DNA of 64,000 nt from Anaeromyxobacter terrae (GTDB lineage: Bacteria > Myxococcota > Myxococcia > Myxococcales > Anaeromyxobacteraceae), in assembly GCF_022690685.1 (NCBI RefSeq), contig NZ_JALCYY010000001.1:1-64000 (forward strand), in the 5' to 3' direction. Position numbers and translations under genes: made by a program. This document shows, one piece after another, positions 8,197 to 18,229 of this stretch. The notes beneath the pieces are model-generated. The model ran no database searches, was not told where the DNA came from, and worked only from the letters and a program-made list of their open reading frames with translations. Position 1 is the stretch's first letter. Every line of letters begins with the position of its first letter.

Positions 8197-8775
8197 TCAT
8201 CGCTCGCAGGCGGCGAGGGCGCGAGCGAAGAGCGCATTCCCGGCCGTCCCCTCGCGCCGGGCCTGCGCGCGGATCGCGGCGCACGACGCGGCGGGAGAGC
8301 GGCGCGAGAGCACCTCGGCGGCGCCCGCGCGGACGCCGCGATCGGGGTCGCGCTCGAGGAGCGGGCGCAGCGTCGCGTCGAGCTTTTCCCTGGCGACGAG
8401 CCGGCCGAGGCCGCGGATCGCGGCGCGGCGGACCGCGCGCGGCTCGTGCGTGTCGGCCGCGAGCGAGCGGTGCAGCGCCTCGGCGCGAGCGCCGCCGATC
8501 GCGGCGAGCCCCTCGAGCGCGAGGGCCCGGCGGGTGGGGAGCGCGTCCGAGGCGGCGACCTCGGCGAGCACCGGCTCCGCGCACGGCCCGAGCGCGCGCC
8601 AGGTCTCCGGCCGGATGGGCCGATCGATCGCCCCGAGGAGCGCGAGCGTCTTCTGGCGGACCGCCGGATCGCACTCGTCGGCGGCCACGCCGGACGGCCC
8701 GCGCGCGGGCGCGCCGGCGGCGCCGGTCGGGGAGACGAGGGCGAGGACGAGGACGGCGAGGGCGGCGGCGGTCAT
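8197..8775 (-). CDS. Secreted HEAT-repeat protein
   Basis: 192 residues with an N-terminal signal peptide (MTAAALAVLVLALVSPTGAAG) and several HEAT-like helix pairs: TRRALALEGLAAIGG, AVRRAAIRGLGRLV, GVRAGAAEVLSRR. HEAT arrays are protein-binding scaffolds. GGAG precedes the ATG at 8775, and the start lies only 10 bp after the stop of the pappalysin-like lipoprotein, so the two are probably one transcript. Cys residues at both ends may pair. Role unknown. Confidence 0.7.
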   Translation of the reverse strand: MTAAALAVLVLALVSPTGAAGAPARGPSGVAADECDPAVRQKTLALLGAIDRPIRPETWRALGPCAEPVLAEVAASDALPTRRALALEGLAAIGGARAEALHRSLAADTHEPRAVRRAAIRGLGRLVAREKLDATLRPLLERDPDRGVRAGAAEVLSRRSPAASCAAIRAQARREGTAGNALFARALAACER

Positions 8776-8785
8776 GGAGGCTCCG

Positions 8786-10339
8786 TCAGCGGACCGCGGG
8801 GTTGAGGCGCATGACCTCGGACTGCTGCGGCGTGACCGAGCCGTTCGAGCGCGTGTCGTCGAGCAGCCAGAACATGAGGTTCGAGGAGCCGGAGCACGTC
8901 GCCGCCTGCTGCGAGCAGTCGGCGCCCGTCATGTCGAAGGGCGTCTGGCTGGGGTCGGTGAGCTTGTTCTCGCAGGTCGCTCGATCGGCTGCCGGCGCGC
9001 AATTCGCGCAGGCGCAGGTGGGCGTGTCGGTGAGCGGGTCGAACATCGTCCCCGACCTCTCGGTCGTGTGGTACAGGCCGAGCCAGTGGGACGCCTCGTG
9101 CGCCACGATGTACGCCATGTGGTCGGTGCCGCAGTGGGCGATGTCGATCGTGCTGCCGCAGCTCCCCTGTCCGAGATCCGCGAGCGTCACGACCGCCCCG
9201 CCGTTCACCGTGCCGGGCACGCCGGACGGGCCGGGGATCGAGCCGTCGATGCCGACGATCGAGAACGGGTCGGTCGTGTTCGTCGTGACGGTGAGCTCGT
9301 CCACGAGGAACAGGTGGATCGACGGGCGCTGCGCCTCGGCGAGCGTGAAGAGCTGCGAGAGCGGATCGCAGGGGCCCGTCGAGTCGATGTTCACGTTCGC
9401 GTACTTCGCCTGCGCCCACGACGGCAGGTCGTGGAGCACCACGCTCCCGAGGCAGAGGCCCGCGTTCCCGAGCACCGTCGCGACGGTCTGGAAGAGGCGC
9501 GCGAGATGCGGGTCGCGCGCGAGGCCCGCAGCGGTCGTGCTCGCCGAGGCGACGTACACGTCGAGGTCGAGCGTCCCGGTCGAGGTGATCGGGCCCGCGC
9601 GGGTGAGGACCTGCACGTCGTAGCGGCCCGAGCTGCTGCCGCCGGTGCAACCGGTGGTGCGGACGCACTCGTAGGCGTAGTCGTTGACGGTGAACTTCCA
9701 GGTGCCGGGTGGAAGGCCGCCCGCGCTGCGAGAGATGTCGAGGCCGGGGGAGGTGTTCGGGAGCGTCAGGGCGCCGGACACCGGCGTGAATCCGCCATAG
9801 TAGCCGAGGAGGCCGGTGTAGTTGCTGTAGCCGTTGCCATCCTTGGGGGCGGTCGCGGAGTCGTCGTAGAACACCCGGCCGTCGGGGGCGGTGACGCTCG
9901 TCGGCACCACCGAGTTCGGGAACGAGACCGACTGGTACTGGATCACGTCCGGCGCGGAGCCGGGGACCTCCTGCGAAACGACGGAGATGCTCCAGGTCCC
10001 CTCCGGCACCTGGAAGTGCGCCTCCTCGCCCACCTGGAGCTGCCCGAGAGACTGGGCTGCAGGGTAGACCGGCGCGCGGATGGACGTCTGGCAGGAGGCG
10101 CCCGGATCCGCTGCGGTCATCGGATCGCCGAGGACGGGCGTCGGGCGGGACGGAGGCGTGCAGGCGGCCGAGGCCGGCGCCTGTGCCGCGCACTTCCCGG
10201 CGATGCAGAGGAGCGCGCCGCCGCAGTCGACCGCGGCGGTGCACGTCTTGCCGGTGCCGCCGCTCTTCGAGCCACCGCCGCCGCATGCGAGCGCGCAGGC
10301 GAGGGCGAGGGCCACGGCGGGGGCGAATCGTCGGCGCAC
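8786..10339 (-). CDS. Pappalysin-like zinc metalloprotease lipoprotein
   Basis: 517 residues. A GTG at 10339 gives a lipoprotein signal (PAVALALACALACGGGG, lipobox Cys), then a Gly/Ser linker and a Cys-rich stretch (CTAAVDCGGALLCIAGKC). A beta-rich middle is followed by a metzincin-type site, HEASHWLGLYH, matching HExxHxxGxxH, and a downstream CACANC cluster and Met-turn region as in pappalysins (M43). It should be a surface or periplasmic zinc protease; the substrate is not predictable. The much longer in-frame ORF to 12616 is antisense to ilvD and not used. Neighbours: Nudix gene upstream, HEAT protein downstream. Confidence 0.82.
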   Translation of the reverse strand: MRRRFAPAVALALACALACGGGGSKSGGTGKTCTAAVDCGGALLCIAGKCAAQAPASAACTPPSRPTPVLGDPMTAADPGASCQTSIRAPVYPAAQSLGQLQVGEEAHFQVPEGTWSISVVSQEVPGSAPDVIQYQSVSFPNSVVPTSVTAPDGRVFYDDSATAPKDGNGYSNYTGLLGYYGGFTPVSGALTLPNTSPGLDISRSAGGLPPGTWKFTVNDYAYECVRTTGCTGGSSSGRYDVQVLTRAGPITSTGTLDLDVYVASASTTAAGLARDPHLARLFQTVATVLGNAGLCLGSVVLHDLPSWAQAKYANVNIDSTGPCDPLSQLFTLAEAQRPSIHLFLVDELTVTTNTTDPFSIVGIDGSIPGPSGVPGTVNGGAVVTLADLGQGSCGSTIDIAHCGTDHMAYIVAHEASHWLGLYHTTERSGTMFDPLTDTPTCACANCAPAADRATCENKLTDPSQTPFDMTGADCSQQAATCSGSSNLMFWLLDDTRSNGSVTPQQSEVMRLNPAVR

Positions 10340-10395
10340 TGCCGGACATCCTAAGCCGCGCCCCCGCCCCGGGCGAGCGGCGAGGACGGGGCGCC

Positions 10396-11067
10396 TCAAC
10401 GCGGGAGGTCCCCGCGGAACGCGCGATCGAGCAGGTCCGCGAGCACGCGTGCGGTGAGCCCCCACACGACGCGCGCCGGATCCGCATGGAACGACCACAC
10501 CCGCCAGTGGCCGGTCGCGGCGTCCACCTCCTCGAACGGGACCCGCACCGCGAGGAGCGCCGCGGCGGCCGTCGCCGGGAGCCGCGCCGGATCCCACAGG
10601 GCGGCGCGCCGGATGCTCGGGTCCAGCAGACGCGCGAGCGGGAGCTCGAACGGCTCGGAGACCTCCGCCTCGGCGGGGACGAAGGCGGGGGGCGGCGCCG
10701 GCACCGCCGCGACCACCGGCGTCACCACGTAGCGCGCGATGCTCGGGACGTCGTCGAGCGCGCCGAGGGGCTCGACGCCCGCGGGGGCGAGCCCCACCTC
10801 CTCGTCCGCCTCGCGGAGCGCCGCGGCGAGCGCGCTCTCGCGCGGTTCGCAACCGCCGCCCGGGAACGAGATCTCGCCCTTGTGGTGGGGGACCGTCTCC
10901 GTACGCCGGGTGAAGAGCAGCGTCGGACCCTCGGGCCGGGCGAGGATCGGGACGAGCACACCCGCGCGCCGGAAGCCGGGCACCTCGAGCGGGCGGGACG
11001 GCCGCTCCGCGAGCGCCTCGCGAACGCGGGCGACCGCCTCCTCGAAGCTGGGCGCGAGCGGGGCCAC
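10396..11067 (-). CDS. Nudix hydrolase, CoA pyrophosphatase (NudL/YeaB) type
   Basis: 223 residues. The Nudix box [20 protein letters not shown] followed by EVGL fits Gx5Ex7REUxEExGU. Just before it, [20 protein letters not shown] matches the extra motif of the CoA-pyrophosphatase subgroup (LLTxR...HxGxxxFPGG), which splits CoA into phosphopantetheine and 3',5'-ADP. Start is GTG at 11067; an ATG at 11080 is out of frame. It is divergent from ilvD, with which it shares a 103-bp gap. Confidence 0.88.
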   Translation of the reverse strand: MAPLAPSFEEAVARVREALAERPSRPLEVPGFRRAGVLVPILARPEGPTLLFTRRTETVPHHKGEISFPGGGCEPRESALAAALREADEEVGLAPAGVEPLGALDDVPSIARYVVTPVVAAVPAPPPAFVPAEAEVSEPFELPLARLLDPSIRRAALWDPARLPATAAAALLAVRVPFEEVDAATGHWRVWSFHADPARVVWGLTARVLADLLDRAFRGDLPR

Positions 11068-11170
11068 GGCTCTCGGTCATAACCGGGCGAACCGCTCGCC
11101 GCGAGCGGGCGGGCGGCCGGCGGGACCGCGCGGGTTGACAACCGTGGCGCCGAATGGGGACAACCGGAAC

Positions 11171-12850
11171 GTGCGCAGCGACACGATCAAGAAGGGGTTC
11201 GAGCGGGCCCCCCACCGCAGCCTGCTCCGGGCGACCGGGCTCACCGACGCCGACTTCGACAAGCCGTTCGTCGGCATCGCGAACAGCCACGTCGACATCA
11301 TCCCCGGCCACTTCTTCCTCCAGGAGTACGGGCGGATCGCGAAGGACGAGATCCGCAAGGCGGGCGGAGTCCCCTTCGAGTTCAACACCATCGGCGTCGA
11401 CGACGGGATCGCCATGGGCCACGGGGGCATGCTCTACAGCCTGCCCTCGCGCGAGCTCATCGCAGACTCGATCGAGACGATGATGAACGCGCACATGCTG
11501 GACGCGCTGCTCTGCATCCCGAACTGCGACAAGATCGTCCCCGGCATGCTGATGGGTGCGCTCCGCGTGGACGTGCCGACGGTGTTCTGCTCCGGCGGGC
11601 CCATGCGCGCGGGCCACAAGGCCGACGGCACCCCCATCGACCTCACCACCGCGTTCGAGGCCGTCGGCAAGCGCGCGCTCGGGCAGATGAGCGACGCCGA
11701 GCTGTACGAGATCGAGTGCAGGGCGTGCCCGTCGGGCGGCTCCTGCTCGGGCATGTTCACGGCGAACTCGATGAACGTGCTCTGCGAGGCGATGGGCGTG
11801 GCGCTCGCCGGCAACGGCACGGTGCTCGCCCTCACGCCGGAGCGCGAGGCCCTGCTCCGGCGCGCGGCGAGGCGCGCCGTGGAGATCGCGGGCGACGAGC
11901 GCTTCCGCCTCCGCCGCGTCGTGACCGCGGACGCGATCCACAACGCCATGGTCGTCGACATGGCGATGGGCGGGTCGTCCAACACCGTGCTGCACATGCT
12001 CGCGATCGCGCGCGAGGCGGGCGTCACGTTCGGCCTCCGGGACATCGAGGCGATCGCCGGGAAGGTCGCGCACATCGCCAAGATCGCCCCGTCGCTCTCG
12101 ACGGTGCACATGGAGGACATCCACCGCGCGGGCGGCGTCCCCGCGGTGCTCCGCGAGACGGCGCGGCGCGGCGGGATGGTGCGCGAGGGCGCGCTCACCG
12201 TCTCGGGCGAGACGGTCGGGGAGCGCATCCGCGACGCGCAGATCGCCGACGCCGAGGTGATCCACCCCCTCGAGCGCGCGTACTCGCCGGTGGGCGGGCT
12301 CGCCGTGCTGTTCGGGAACCTCGCGCCCGAGGGCGCGGTCGTGAAGACCGCCGGCATCCAGCCCTCGATGCGGAAGTTCACGGGTCGCGCCATCTGCTTC
12401 GACTCCCAGGAGGACACCATCGCCGGCATCATGGGCGGCAAGGTGAAGCCCGGGCACTTCGTGGTGATCCGCTACGAGGGGCCGAAGGGCGGGCCGGGCA
12501 TGCAGGAGATGCTCGCCCCGACGTCCCTCCTCATGGGCATGGGGCTCGGCGAGCAGGTGGCGCTCGTCACCGACGGCCGCTTCTCCGGCGCGACGCGCGG
12601 CGCCTGCGTCGGCCACGTCTCACCCGAGGCCGCCGAGGGCGGCCCCATCGCGCTCGTGCAGGACGGCGACCCGATCACCATCGACGTCGAGGCGCGCGCG
12701 CTCACCGTGGACGTGCCCGACACCGAGCTCGCTCGCCGGCGCGAGGGCTTCCGGCCGGTGAAGAAGGAGGTCCGCTCCTCCTGGCTCCGCCGCTACGCCG
12801 CCTTCGTGACGAACGCCTCGGCGGGCGCGGTCCTGAAGTCGGAGCTCTGA
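11171..12850 (+). CDS. ilvD: Dihydroxy-acid dehydratase
   Basis: 559 residues, full length. It dehydrates 2,3-dihydroxy-isovalerate and -methylvalerate to the 2-keto acids of valine and isoleucine synthesis, using an Fe-S cluster and Mg2+. Signatures: [28 protein letters not shown] and [17 protein letters not shown] (cluster Cys), [11 protein letters not shown], and near the end [23 protein letters not shown]. The GTG at 11171 (protein begins [17 protein letters not shown] after the initiator) fits the usual N-terminus; a GTG at 11144 is an in-frame alternative. It is a lone gene, without other ilv genes nearby. Confidence 0.96.
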   Translation: MRSDTIKKGFERAPHRSLLRATGLTDADFDKPFVGIANSHVDIIPGHFFLQEYGRIAKDEIRKAGGVPFEFNTIGVDDGIAMGHGGMLYSLPSRELIADSIETMMNAHMLDALLCIPNCDKIVPGMLMGALRVDVPTVFCSGGPMRAGHKADGTPIDLTTAFEAVGKRALGQMSDAELYEIECRACPSGGSCSGMFTANSMNVLCEAMGVALAGNGTVLALTPEREALLRRAARRAVEIAGDERFRLRRVVTADAIHNAMVVDMAMGGSSNTVLHMLAIAREAGVTFGLRDIEAIAGKVAHIAKIAPSLSTVHMEDIHRAGGVPAVLRETARRGGMVREGALTVSGETVGERIRDAQIADAEVIHPLERAYSPVGGLAVLFGNLAPEGAVVKTAGIQPSMRKFTGRAICFDSQEDTIAGIMGGKVKPGHFVVIRYEGPKGGPGMQEMLAPTSLLMGMGLGEQVALVTDGRFSGATRGACVGHVSPEAAEGGPIALVQDGDPITIDVEARALTVDVPDTELARRREGFRPVKKEVRSSWLRRYAAFVTNASAGAVLKSEL

Positions 12851-13073
12851 GTCGGCGCTCGCTCCGATCGGTCGAGCCCGTCGAAGCGCGAGCGCGATCG
12901 CAGGAGTCCCGACAGCTCCGCTCGCACTGAGCCTGTCGGTGGGTCGGGCGGTGCCTACCGCGTCCAGTGGCCCGCCTGCGGGCGAGAGCCCCCGCCACCG
13001 TGGGGCGGCACGCTGCGGGCGTGGTGGGTGGAGGGTAGGCGTCGGTCGGCGTGGGCGGTCGAGGTCGAGGTCG

Positions 13074-14348
13074 TCACCGGTTTCCTCGTGCCCCGATCCG
13101 CTCCCACGTCGCCGCGAAGAACGCGTCCGTCCCGTGCCGCTGCGGCCAGGTCCGCACGAACCGCTCGCCGGTGATCACCTCCGGTTCGACCTCGGGCGCG
13201 ACGCGCACGAAGCCGGGGTGCACCGCCTCGAAGGCGAGCGCCACCGCCTCGTCCTCCTCCCGCCGGAAGGTGCAGGTCGCGTAGACGAGCCGTCCGCCGG
13301 GCCGTACGTGGCGCGCGGCGCGCGCGAGGATCTCGAGCTGGAGCGCGGGGAGGTCGGCGAAGCGCGCCGGATCGAGGCGCCAGCGTAGATCGGGGCCGCG
13401 CCGCAGCGCGCCCAGCTCGGAGCACGGAGCGTCGACCAGGGCGCGATCCACCTGTAGGCCCTCCGGCACGGCGGCGCCGTGGACGGCGACGATCCCGGCC
13501 GCGCCGGCGCGCAGCGCCCGCGCGCGCAGCCGCTCGAGCCGGCCGGCGTCGGGATCCGCGGCGTGGACCCGGCCCGCGGGCCCGACGTCCGCAGCGAGCA
13601 GGAGCGTCTTCCCGCCCGCGCCGGCGCAGGCGTCGAGGACGGACTCCCCCGGGCGCGCGCCGACGAGCGCGCCGAGGAGCTGGCTCCCCTCGTCCTGCAC
13701 CTCGACGAGCCCCTCGCGGTGGGCATCGAGGCCGTAGACGTTGGGGCGCGCCGAGGTGACCGTGAGGCAGGCGGGGGCGAAGCGCCCGGCCCGGGTCGCG
13801 ACGCCCTGCGCGGCGAGCCGTGCGACCGCCTCCTCGCGCGTTGCGCGGAGCAGGTTCACTCGCAGGCATACCGGGCCGGGCAGGTTGAGCCCGTCGGCGA
13901 GCGCTTCTGCCTCTTCTCCGGCCGCGGCGACGAGCGCGGCAGCGAGCCACCCGGGGAGCGAGGCGCGGTCGGCGAAGGCGGTGGGCGCAGGGCGCGGCGC
14001 GGGGAGCGCGCCCGGAGCGAGCCCCGCGAGCGACTCCGCGTCGGTCCGGAGGGCGAGGTCGCGCAGGAGCGCGGCGAGGAGGAGGCGCGGCGGCGCGTCC
14101 GGGTCGCCGAGCTGAGCCCGGAGCCGGCGCCGCCAGAGCGACACGCCGAAGAGCGCCTCAGCGAACGCCCGGCGCGCGTCGCCCGGCAGCGTGCGGTCGC
14201 TGCGGAGAGCGCGCTCGACCACCCGCTCCGCCGCCGCGCCGCCGAGGATCTCCGCGAGCGGCACGTCGAGCGCCGCCGCCCGTCCGGCGAGCGCGCCCCA
14301 GGGGATGTCGCGGAGCCGCTCCTCGGACCTCGGTCGCACGGCGCGCAT
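13074..14348 (-). CDS. RsmB-family (NOL1/NOP2/Sun) RNA m5C methyltransferase
   Basis: 424 residues. An N-terminal helical RNA-binding region (~1-150) precedes a SAM-dependent methyltransferase: CLRVNLLRATREEAVARLAA, the SAM loop VLDACAGAGGKTLLLA, VDAPCSELGALRR (general-base Cys of motif IV) and YATCTFRREEDE (nucleophile Cys of motif VI). Both catalytic Cys are present, so it should methylate cytosine-5 of rRNA, most likely C967-type in 16S, although the exact site is not shown. The start at 14348 follows GGGGAGG directly; a GTG nine bases further in has better spacing. Convergent with ilvD. Confidence 0.88.
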   Translation of the reverse strand: MRAVRPRSEERLRDIPWGALAGRAAALDVPLAEILGGAAAERVVERALRSDRTLPGDARRAFAEALFGVSLWRRRLRAQLGDPDAPPRLLLAALLRDLALRTDAESLAGLAPGALPAPRPAPTAFADRASLPGWLAAALVAAAGEEAEALADGLNLPGPVCLRVNLLRATREEAVARLAAQGVATRAGRFAPACLTVTSARPNVYGLDAHREGLVEVQDEGSQLLGALVGARPGESVLDACAGAGGKTLLLAADVGPAGRVHAADPDAGRLERLRARALRAGAAGIVAVHGAAVPEGLQVDRALVDAPCSELGALRRGPDLRWRLDPARFADLPALQLEILARAARHVRPGGRLVYATCTFRREEDEAVALAFEAVHPGFVRVAPEVEPEVITGERFVRTWPQRHGTDAFFAATWERIGARGNR

Positions 14349-14406
14349 CCTCCCCGCGCCGCGGCCGTCGTGCAACTGCGCCGCCGCGGGGCGTCGCGCC
14401 TGCGCG

Positions 14407-15135
14407 TCAGGTGAGGATGTAGAGAATGGGCACCTCGACCGACTGGTCCTCCGACGGGCGAGGAAACGGGGAGGAGGCGCGGACGTCCTCGAGGGCGCAG
14501 TCGTCGAGGACCTTCTTCCCGCTCGACTTCACGACGCGCAGGTCGGCCACGCTCCCGTCCGTCCGGATCGTGAAGGCGACGCGCACCACCCCCGTCCAGC
14601 CCATCGCCGCGGCGAGGGCGGGATAGGGCCGCGTCGAGGCGCGCTCCTGGATGCGCCGCACGATGTCGCGCTGGTGGAGGACCAGCCACTCCGAGGCCTC
14701 GACCCCCGCCGGCGCGATCCCGCCGCCGGCGCCTCCCCCGCCGCGCGGGAAGCGGCTGAACGGATCGCCGCCCTCTCCGGAGAAGGCGACGTCATCGGCG
14801 GTGAGGGGCGGCTCCTCGGGATCGGCGGCCACGAGCGGCGGCGCGTCCGCCGAGACGGGCGTGTTCGGGGGGATGAGCCGGCGGGGATCCGGGCGGCGGC
14901 GCGGTCCGGGCGCGGGGCTCTTCGGCCCCGAGGGCCCGCGGGCCGGCGCGGTCGTCGCCGCGGGCGGGAGGAGCCGCTCGCGCAGCGCGCCGCGCGGGAT
15001 GAGCAGGACGTCCAGCGGGACGGCGGGCTTCGGCGGCGGCGGCCGCGTCGCGACCCACACCATGAGCGCGTGCACGACGACGGCGCCCCCGGTGAACCCG
15101 AGCCTCCGTGCCCCCACCGGCTCCCGCGAGATCAA
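14407..15135 (-). CDS. TonB-like energy-transduction protein
   Basis: About 242 residues from a TTG at 15135 that follows GGGAGGGG; an in-frame GTG at 15243 is the alternative. One transmembrane segment (LGFTGGAVVVHALMVWVA), a long Pro-rich periplasmic stretch, then a TonB C-terminal domain: YPALAAAMGWTGVVRVAFTI followed by DGSVADLRVVKSSG, DDCALEDVRASSPFP. It should link proton-motive force (via an ExbB/ExbD pair) to an outer-membrane transporter or act in a secretion-type complex. No exbB, exbD or receptor gene is adjacent, which is usual for the multiple TonB paralogues of Myxococcota. Confidence 0.82.
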   Translation of the reverse strand: MISREPVGARRLGFTGGAVVVHALMVWVATRPPPPKPAVPLDVLLIPRGALRERLLPPAATTAPARGPSGPKSPAPGPRRRPDPRRLIPPNTPVSADAPPLVAADPEEPPLTADDVAFSGEGGDPFSRFPRGGGGAGGGIAPAGVEASEWLVLHQRDIVRRIQERASTRPYPALAAAMGWTGVVRVAFTIRTDGSVADLRVVKSSGKKVLDDCALEDVRASSPFPRPSEDQSVEVPILYILT

Positions 15136-15347
15136 CGCCCCTCCCTGGCCCGCCACCGCTGAGACGCCATCCCGTCCTCCACCCGCGGTCACCGCCCGGG
15201 GGTGCACCGGGTTAGCTTTGATACCACCGGAACGGGCGCTCACCCCCGTGGCCCGCTACACTGTAATGGGTAGCGGAGCCAGCCTCGACCCGTCGCCCGG
15301 CGCGCGCGTGCTCGCGCGCCCGGCGGTCCGGAGGCAGCGCGCCGCGC

Positions 15348-16808
15348 GTGAACGAAGGCATGCGATACGGATCGGGAACGGCGCGCCGGCTCGCGCTCGG
15401 CTTCGGGGCGCTGGTGCTCCTCTTCGCGGCCGCGTCGGCGGTGGCGATCGCCGGCTCGATGCGGATCCACCGCGGCCTCGGCGAGATGAAGTCGCGCGAG
15501 GAGGGGGTCCGTCTCTCGCTGGAGCTCGCGAGCGCGGTGCGCGACCAGTACGCGCACCAGGCGCACACGATCATCATCGGCGACGCCTCGCACCTCGGCT
15601 TCTACGCCACCTCGCGCGAGACGGTGCTCCGGCTCACCCGCGCGCTCCGCCAGGCAGCGGAGGAGCCGGAGGAGCGCGCGCTCGTCGACCAGATCGAGGC
15701 GGAGAGCGGCCGGCTCGACGGGATCTTCCGTGAGCGCATCGTGCCGGCCGTCCTCGCCGGCGAGCGCGCGAGCGTGAAGCTCGAGCACGACCGCGCGCAG
15801 CTCGTCGTCACGAAGATCCAGGACCTCACCCAGGCCCTCGTCGAGCGCTTCGAGGCCAAGATCCGCGCCTTCCGGCGGGAGGCCGACGTGGTCCAGCGAC
15901 GGACGCTCGGGTTCCTCGTCGGGCTCCTCGTCGCGGCGCCGGGGGTGGCGGTGATCGTCTCGGTGGTCATCGGCCGCTCGATCGCGACGCCGGTCGCGCA
16001 GCTCCATGCCGGCGCGGCGCGCATCGCGGCCGGGGAGCTGGACGCGCGCATCGAGGTTCGCGGCGCGCCCGAGCTGGAGGCGCTCGCGCGGCAGTGGAAC
16101 GCCACCACCGCGGCCCTGCGCGAGCACCAGGACCGGCTCGTCGAGTCGGAGAAGCTCGCCGGGATCGGCCGCCTCGCCGCCGGCGTCGCCCACGAGATCA
16201 ACAACCCGCTCGGCGTCATCCTCGGCTACGCGAAGCTCCTCCGGAAGAAGGCCGACCCCGCTGCGGCCGAGGACCTCGCCGTGATCGAGGAGGAGACCTT
16301 GCGCGCGAAGGAGATCGTGGACGGGCTCCTCGACCTGTCCCGGCCACTGCCCGCCCCGGCGCAGCCGGTGGATCTGCGCGCCCTCACCGAGGACGTGGTC
16401 TCCCGGCTGCGCGACGCACGGCTGCTCGACGGCGTGGCGGTCTCGGTCGACGGCGGCGCCACCGCGCCGGGCCACCCCGACAAGCTCCGCCAGGTGCTCG
16501 TGAACCTCGTGCGGAACGCCGCCGAGGCGGCCGGGCCGGGTGGGCGGGTCGCGGTCCGCGTCGCGGCCCAGGACGGCACGGCGGAGGTCGCCGTGGAGGA
16601 CTCCGGCCCCGGCATCGACGCGGCGAACCGAGGGAAGCTCTTCGAGCCCTTCTTCACGACGAAGCCCCGCGGGACCGGGCTCGGCCTCGCCGTGTCGCGC
16701 GCCATCGCCCGCGCGCACGGCGGCGATCTGGCGGCGGATCCGGGCGGCGGCGGGGGAGCGCGCTTCGCGCTCAGGCTCCCGGCGCGAGCCGAGCGGGCGG
16801 AGGCGTAG
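15348..16808 (+). CDS. HAMP-domain sensor histidine kinase
   Basis: 486 residues. Two membrane helices (~14-36 and ~185-207) bracket a ~150-residue helical periplasmic sensor rich in Glu/Arg, of the four-helix-bundle kind. Then HAMP (~210-255), HisKA with the H-box AAGVAHEINNPLGVILGYAK, and a complete HATPase: N-box LVNLVRNAAEAA, G1 VEDSGPGID, G2 PRGTGLGLAVSRAI. It should autophosphorylate on His and feed the regulator encoded next door, since its TAG abuts the ATG of the NtrC-type gene (TAGATG). An internal ATG at 15360 is an alternative start. Confidence 0.92.
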   Translation: MNEGMRYGSGTARRLALGFGALVLLFAAASAVAIAGSMRIHRGLGEMKSREEGVRLSLELASAVRDQYAHQAHTIIIGDASHLGFYATSRETVLRLTRALRQAAEEPEERALVDQIEAESGRLDGIFRERIVPAVLAGERASVKLEHDRAQLVVTKIQDLTQALVERFEAKIRAFRREADVVQRRTLGFLVGLLVAAPGVAVIVSVVIGRSIATPVAQLHAGAARIAAGELDARIEVRGAPELEALARQWNATTAALREHQDRLVESEKLAGIGRLAAGVAHEINNPLGVILGYAKLLRKKADPAAAEDLAVIEEETLRAKEIVDGLLDLSRPLPAPAQPVDLRALTEDVVSRLRDARLLDGVAVSVDGGATAPGHPDKLRQVLVNLVRNAAEAAGPGGRVAVRVAAQDGTAEVAVEDSGPGIDAANRGKLFEPFFTTKPRGTGLGLAVSRAIARAHGGDLAADPGGGGGARFALRLPARAERAEA

Positions 16809-18200
16809 ATGGAGCCGGTGCGGATCCTCGTCGCGGACGACAAGGAGAACATGCGCAAGCTGTTCGCGAAGATCCTCGCGGACGGCTACGAGGTCGAGAC
16901 CGCGCAGGACGGCGCGGGCGCGCTGGCCCTCGTGGCGACCCGCTCCTACGACGTCGTGGTGACCGACATCCGCATGCCCGGCGCGGACGGGTTCGAGCTC
17001 CTCGCCGCGGTGAAGGCGCGCGCGCCGACCACCGAGGTGGTCATGATGACGGGCTACGCGACCGTCGCCGACGCGGTGCGCGCCATGAAGCAGGGCGCGT
17101 TCGACTACCTCGAGAAGCCGTTCGACCCGGACGCTGCGCTCGCCGTCGTCGCGCGCGCCGCCGAGCACAAGCGGCTCGTCGACGCGGCGCGCGGCGCCAC
17201 CGCCCCCGGCGACGAGGACGCCTTCCACAACCTCATCGGCCGAAGCGCGCGGATGCGCGAGGTGTACGCGCTCCTCGAGAAGGCGGCGCAGGTGGACGCG
17301 ACGGTGCTCGTCCTCGGCGAGACCGGGACCGGCAAGGAGCTCGCCGCGCGCGCCATCCACTACCACTCGGCCCGGCGCGAGCGCCGCTTCGTCGCGGTGA
17401 ACTGCGGCGCGCTCCCGGGAGAGCTGGTGGAGAGCGAGCTGTTCGGCCACGCGCGCGGGGCGTTCACCGGCGCCGCGACCGCGAAGCCGGGGCTCTTCGA
17501 GGAGGCGCAGGGCGGCACGATCTTCCTCGACGAGGTCGGCGAGCTGCCCTTGCCCGCCCAGGTGAAGCTCAACCGCGCCCTCCAGGAGAAGGAGATCCGG
17601 CGGGTCGGCGAGAGCACGCCGGTGAAGATCGACGTCCGCATCATCGCCGCGACGCACCGCGACCTCCGCGAGGAGGTGCGGGCTGGCCGCTTCCGCGAGG
17701 ACCTCTTCTACCGGCTGAACGTGATCGCGGTGACGCTCCCGCCGCTGCGCGACCGGGCGGAGGACGTGCCGCTCCTCGCCGCGCACTTCCTCGAGAAGCA
17801 CGCCCGCGCGCTGCGGCGGCGCATCGAGGCGATCGAGCCGGAGGCGCTCGTCCGGCTCGCGGGGCACGGCTGGCCGGGCAACGTGCGGGAGCTGGAGAAC
17901 ACCATCGAGCGCGCCGTCGCGGTGGCCGGCGGGGATCGCATCACGCTCGCGGACCTCCCGCCCGAGATCGCCTCCACGCCCGCCGTGGCGACGCCCGCGG
18001 GGGCGCTCGCCGCCCTGCCCTACCGGGACGCCGTCGCCGGCGCGCGCGACCGGGTCACGCGCGAGTACCTCGTGGCGCTCCTCACCGAGTTCGAGGGGAA
18101 CGTCACGCGCGCGGCGGAGCGAGCGGGGCTCGAGCGCGAGAGCCTGCACCGGCTGCTCCGCAAGCACGGGCTCCGCTCCGAGGACTTCAAGGCGTCCTGA
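16809..18200 (+). CDS. NtrC-family sigma-54 response regulator
   Basis: 463 residues: receiver (~1-120; acidic VADD, phospho-Asp in VVVTDIRMPG, Thr in MMTGYA, Lys in EKPF), AAA+ (~145-370; Walker [15 protein letters not shown] near 168, the sigma-54 contact loop RGAFTGAA, Walker [14 protein letters not shown]) and a Fis-type HTH at the end (NVTRAAERAGLERESLHRLL). All functional motifs are intact. It is the evident partner of the HAMP kinase just upstream, translationally coupled through TAGATG. The targets are unknown; a sigma-54 promoter lies at 2079 and another at 38816. An intergenic repeat with a hairpin follows the stop. Confidence 0.95.
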   Translation: MEPVRILVADDKENMRKLFAKILADGYEVETAQDGAGALALVATRSYDVVVTDIRMPGADGFELLAAVKARAPTTEVVMMTGYATVADAVRAMKQGAFDYLEKPFDPDAALAVVARAAEHKRLVDAARGATAPGDEDAFHNLIGRSARMREVYALLEKAAQVDATVLVLGETGTGKELAARAIHYHSARRERRFVAVNCGALPGELVESELFGHARGAFTGAATAKPGLFEEAQGGTIFLDEVGELPLPAQVKLNRALQEKEIRRVGESTPVKIDVRIIAATHRDLREEVRAGRFREDLFYRLNVIAVTLPPLRDRAEDVPLLAAHFLEKHARALRRRIEAIEPEALVRLAGHGWPGNVRELENTIERAVAVAGGDRITLADLPPEIASTPAVATPAGALAALPYRDAVAGARDRVTREYLVALLTEFEGNVTRAAERAGLERESLHRLLRKHGLRSEDFKAS

Positions 18201-18211
18201 AACGATCTCAC

Positions 18212-18229
18212 CGGGGGCTGCGCCCCCCG
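18212..18229 (+). terminator. Hairpin after the two-component operon
   Basis: CGGGGGC-TGC-GCCCCCCG forms a near-perfect stem 12 bases after the stop of the NtrC-type gene. No T-run follows; it is the first part of a dispersed gene-end repeat. Confidence 0.45.

Noticed and set aside
8786-12616. 1276-residue minus-strand ORF
   Set aside because: Only its last 517 codons (from GTG 10339) form a real protein; the rest is antisense to ilvD and the Nudix gene.
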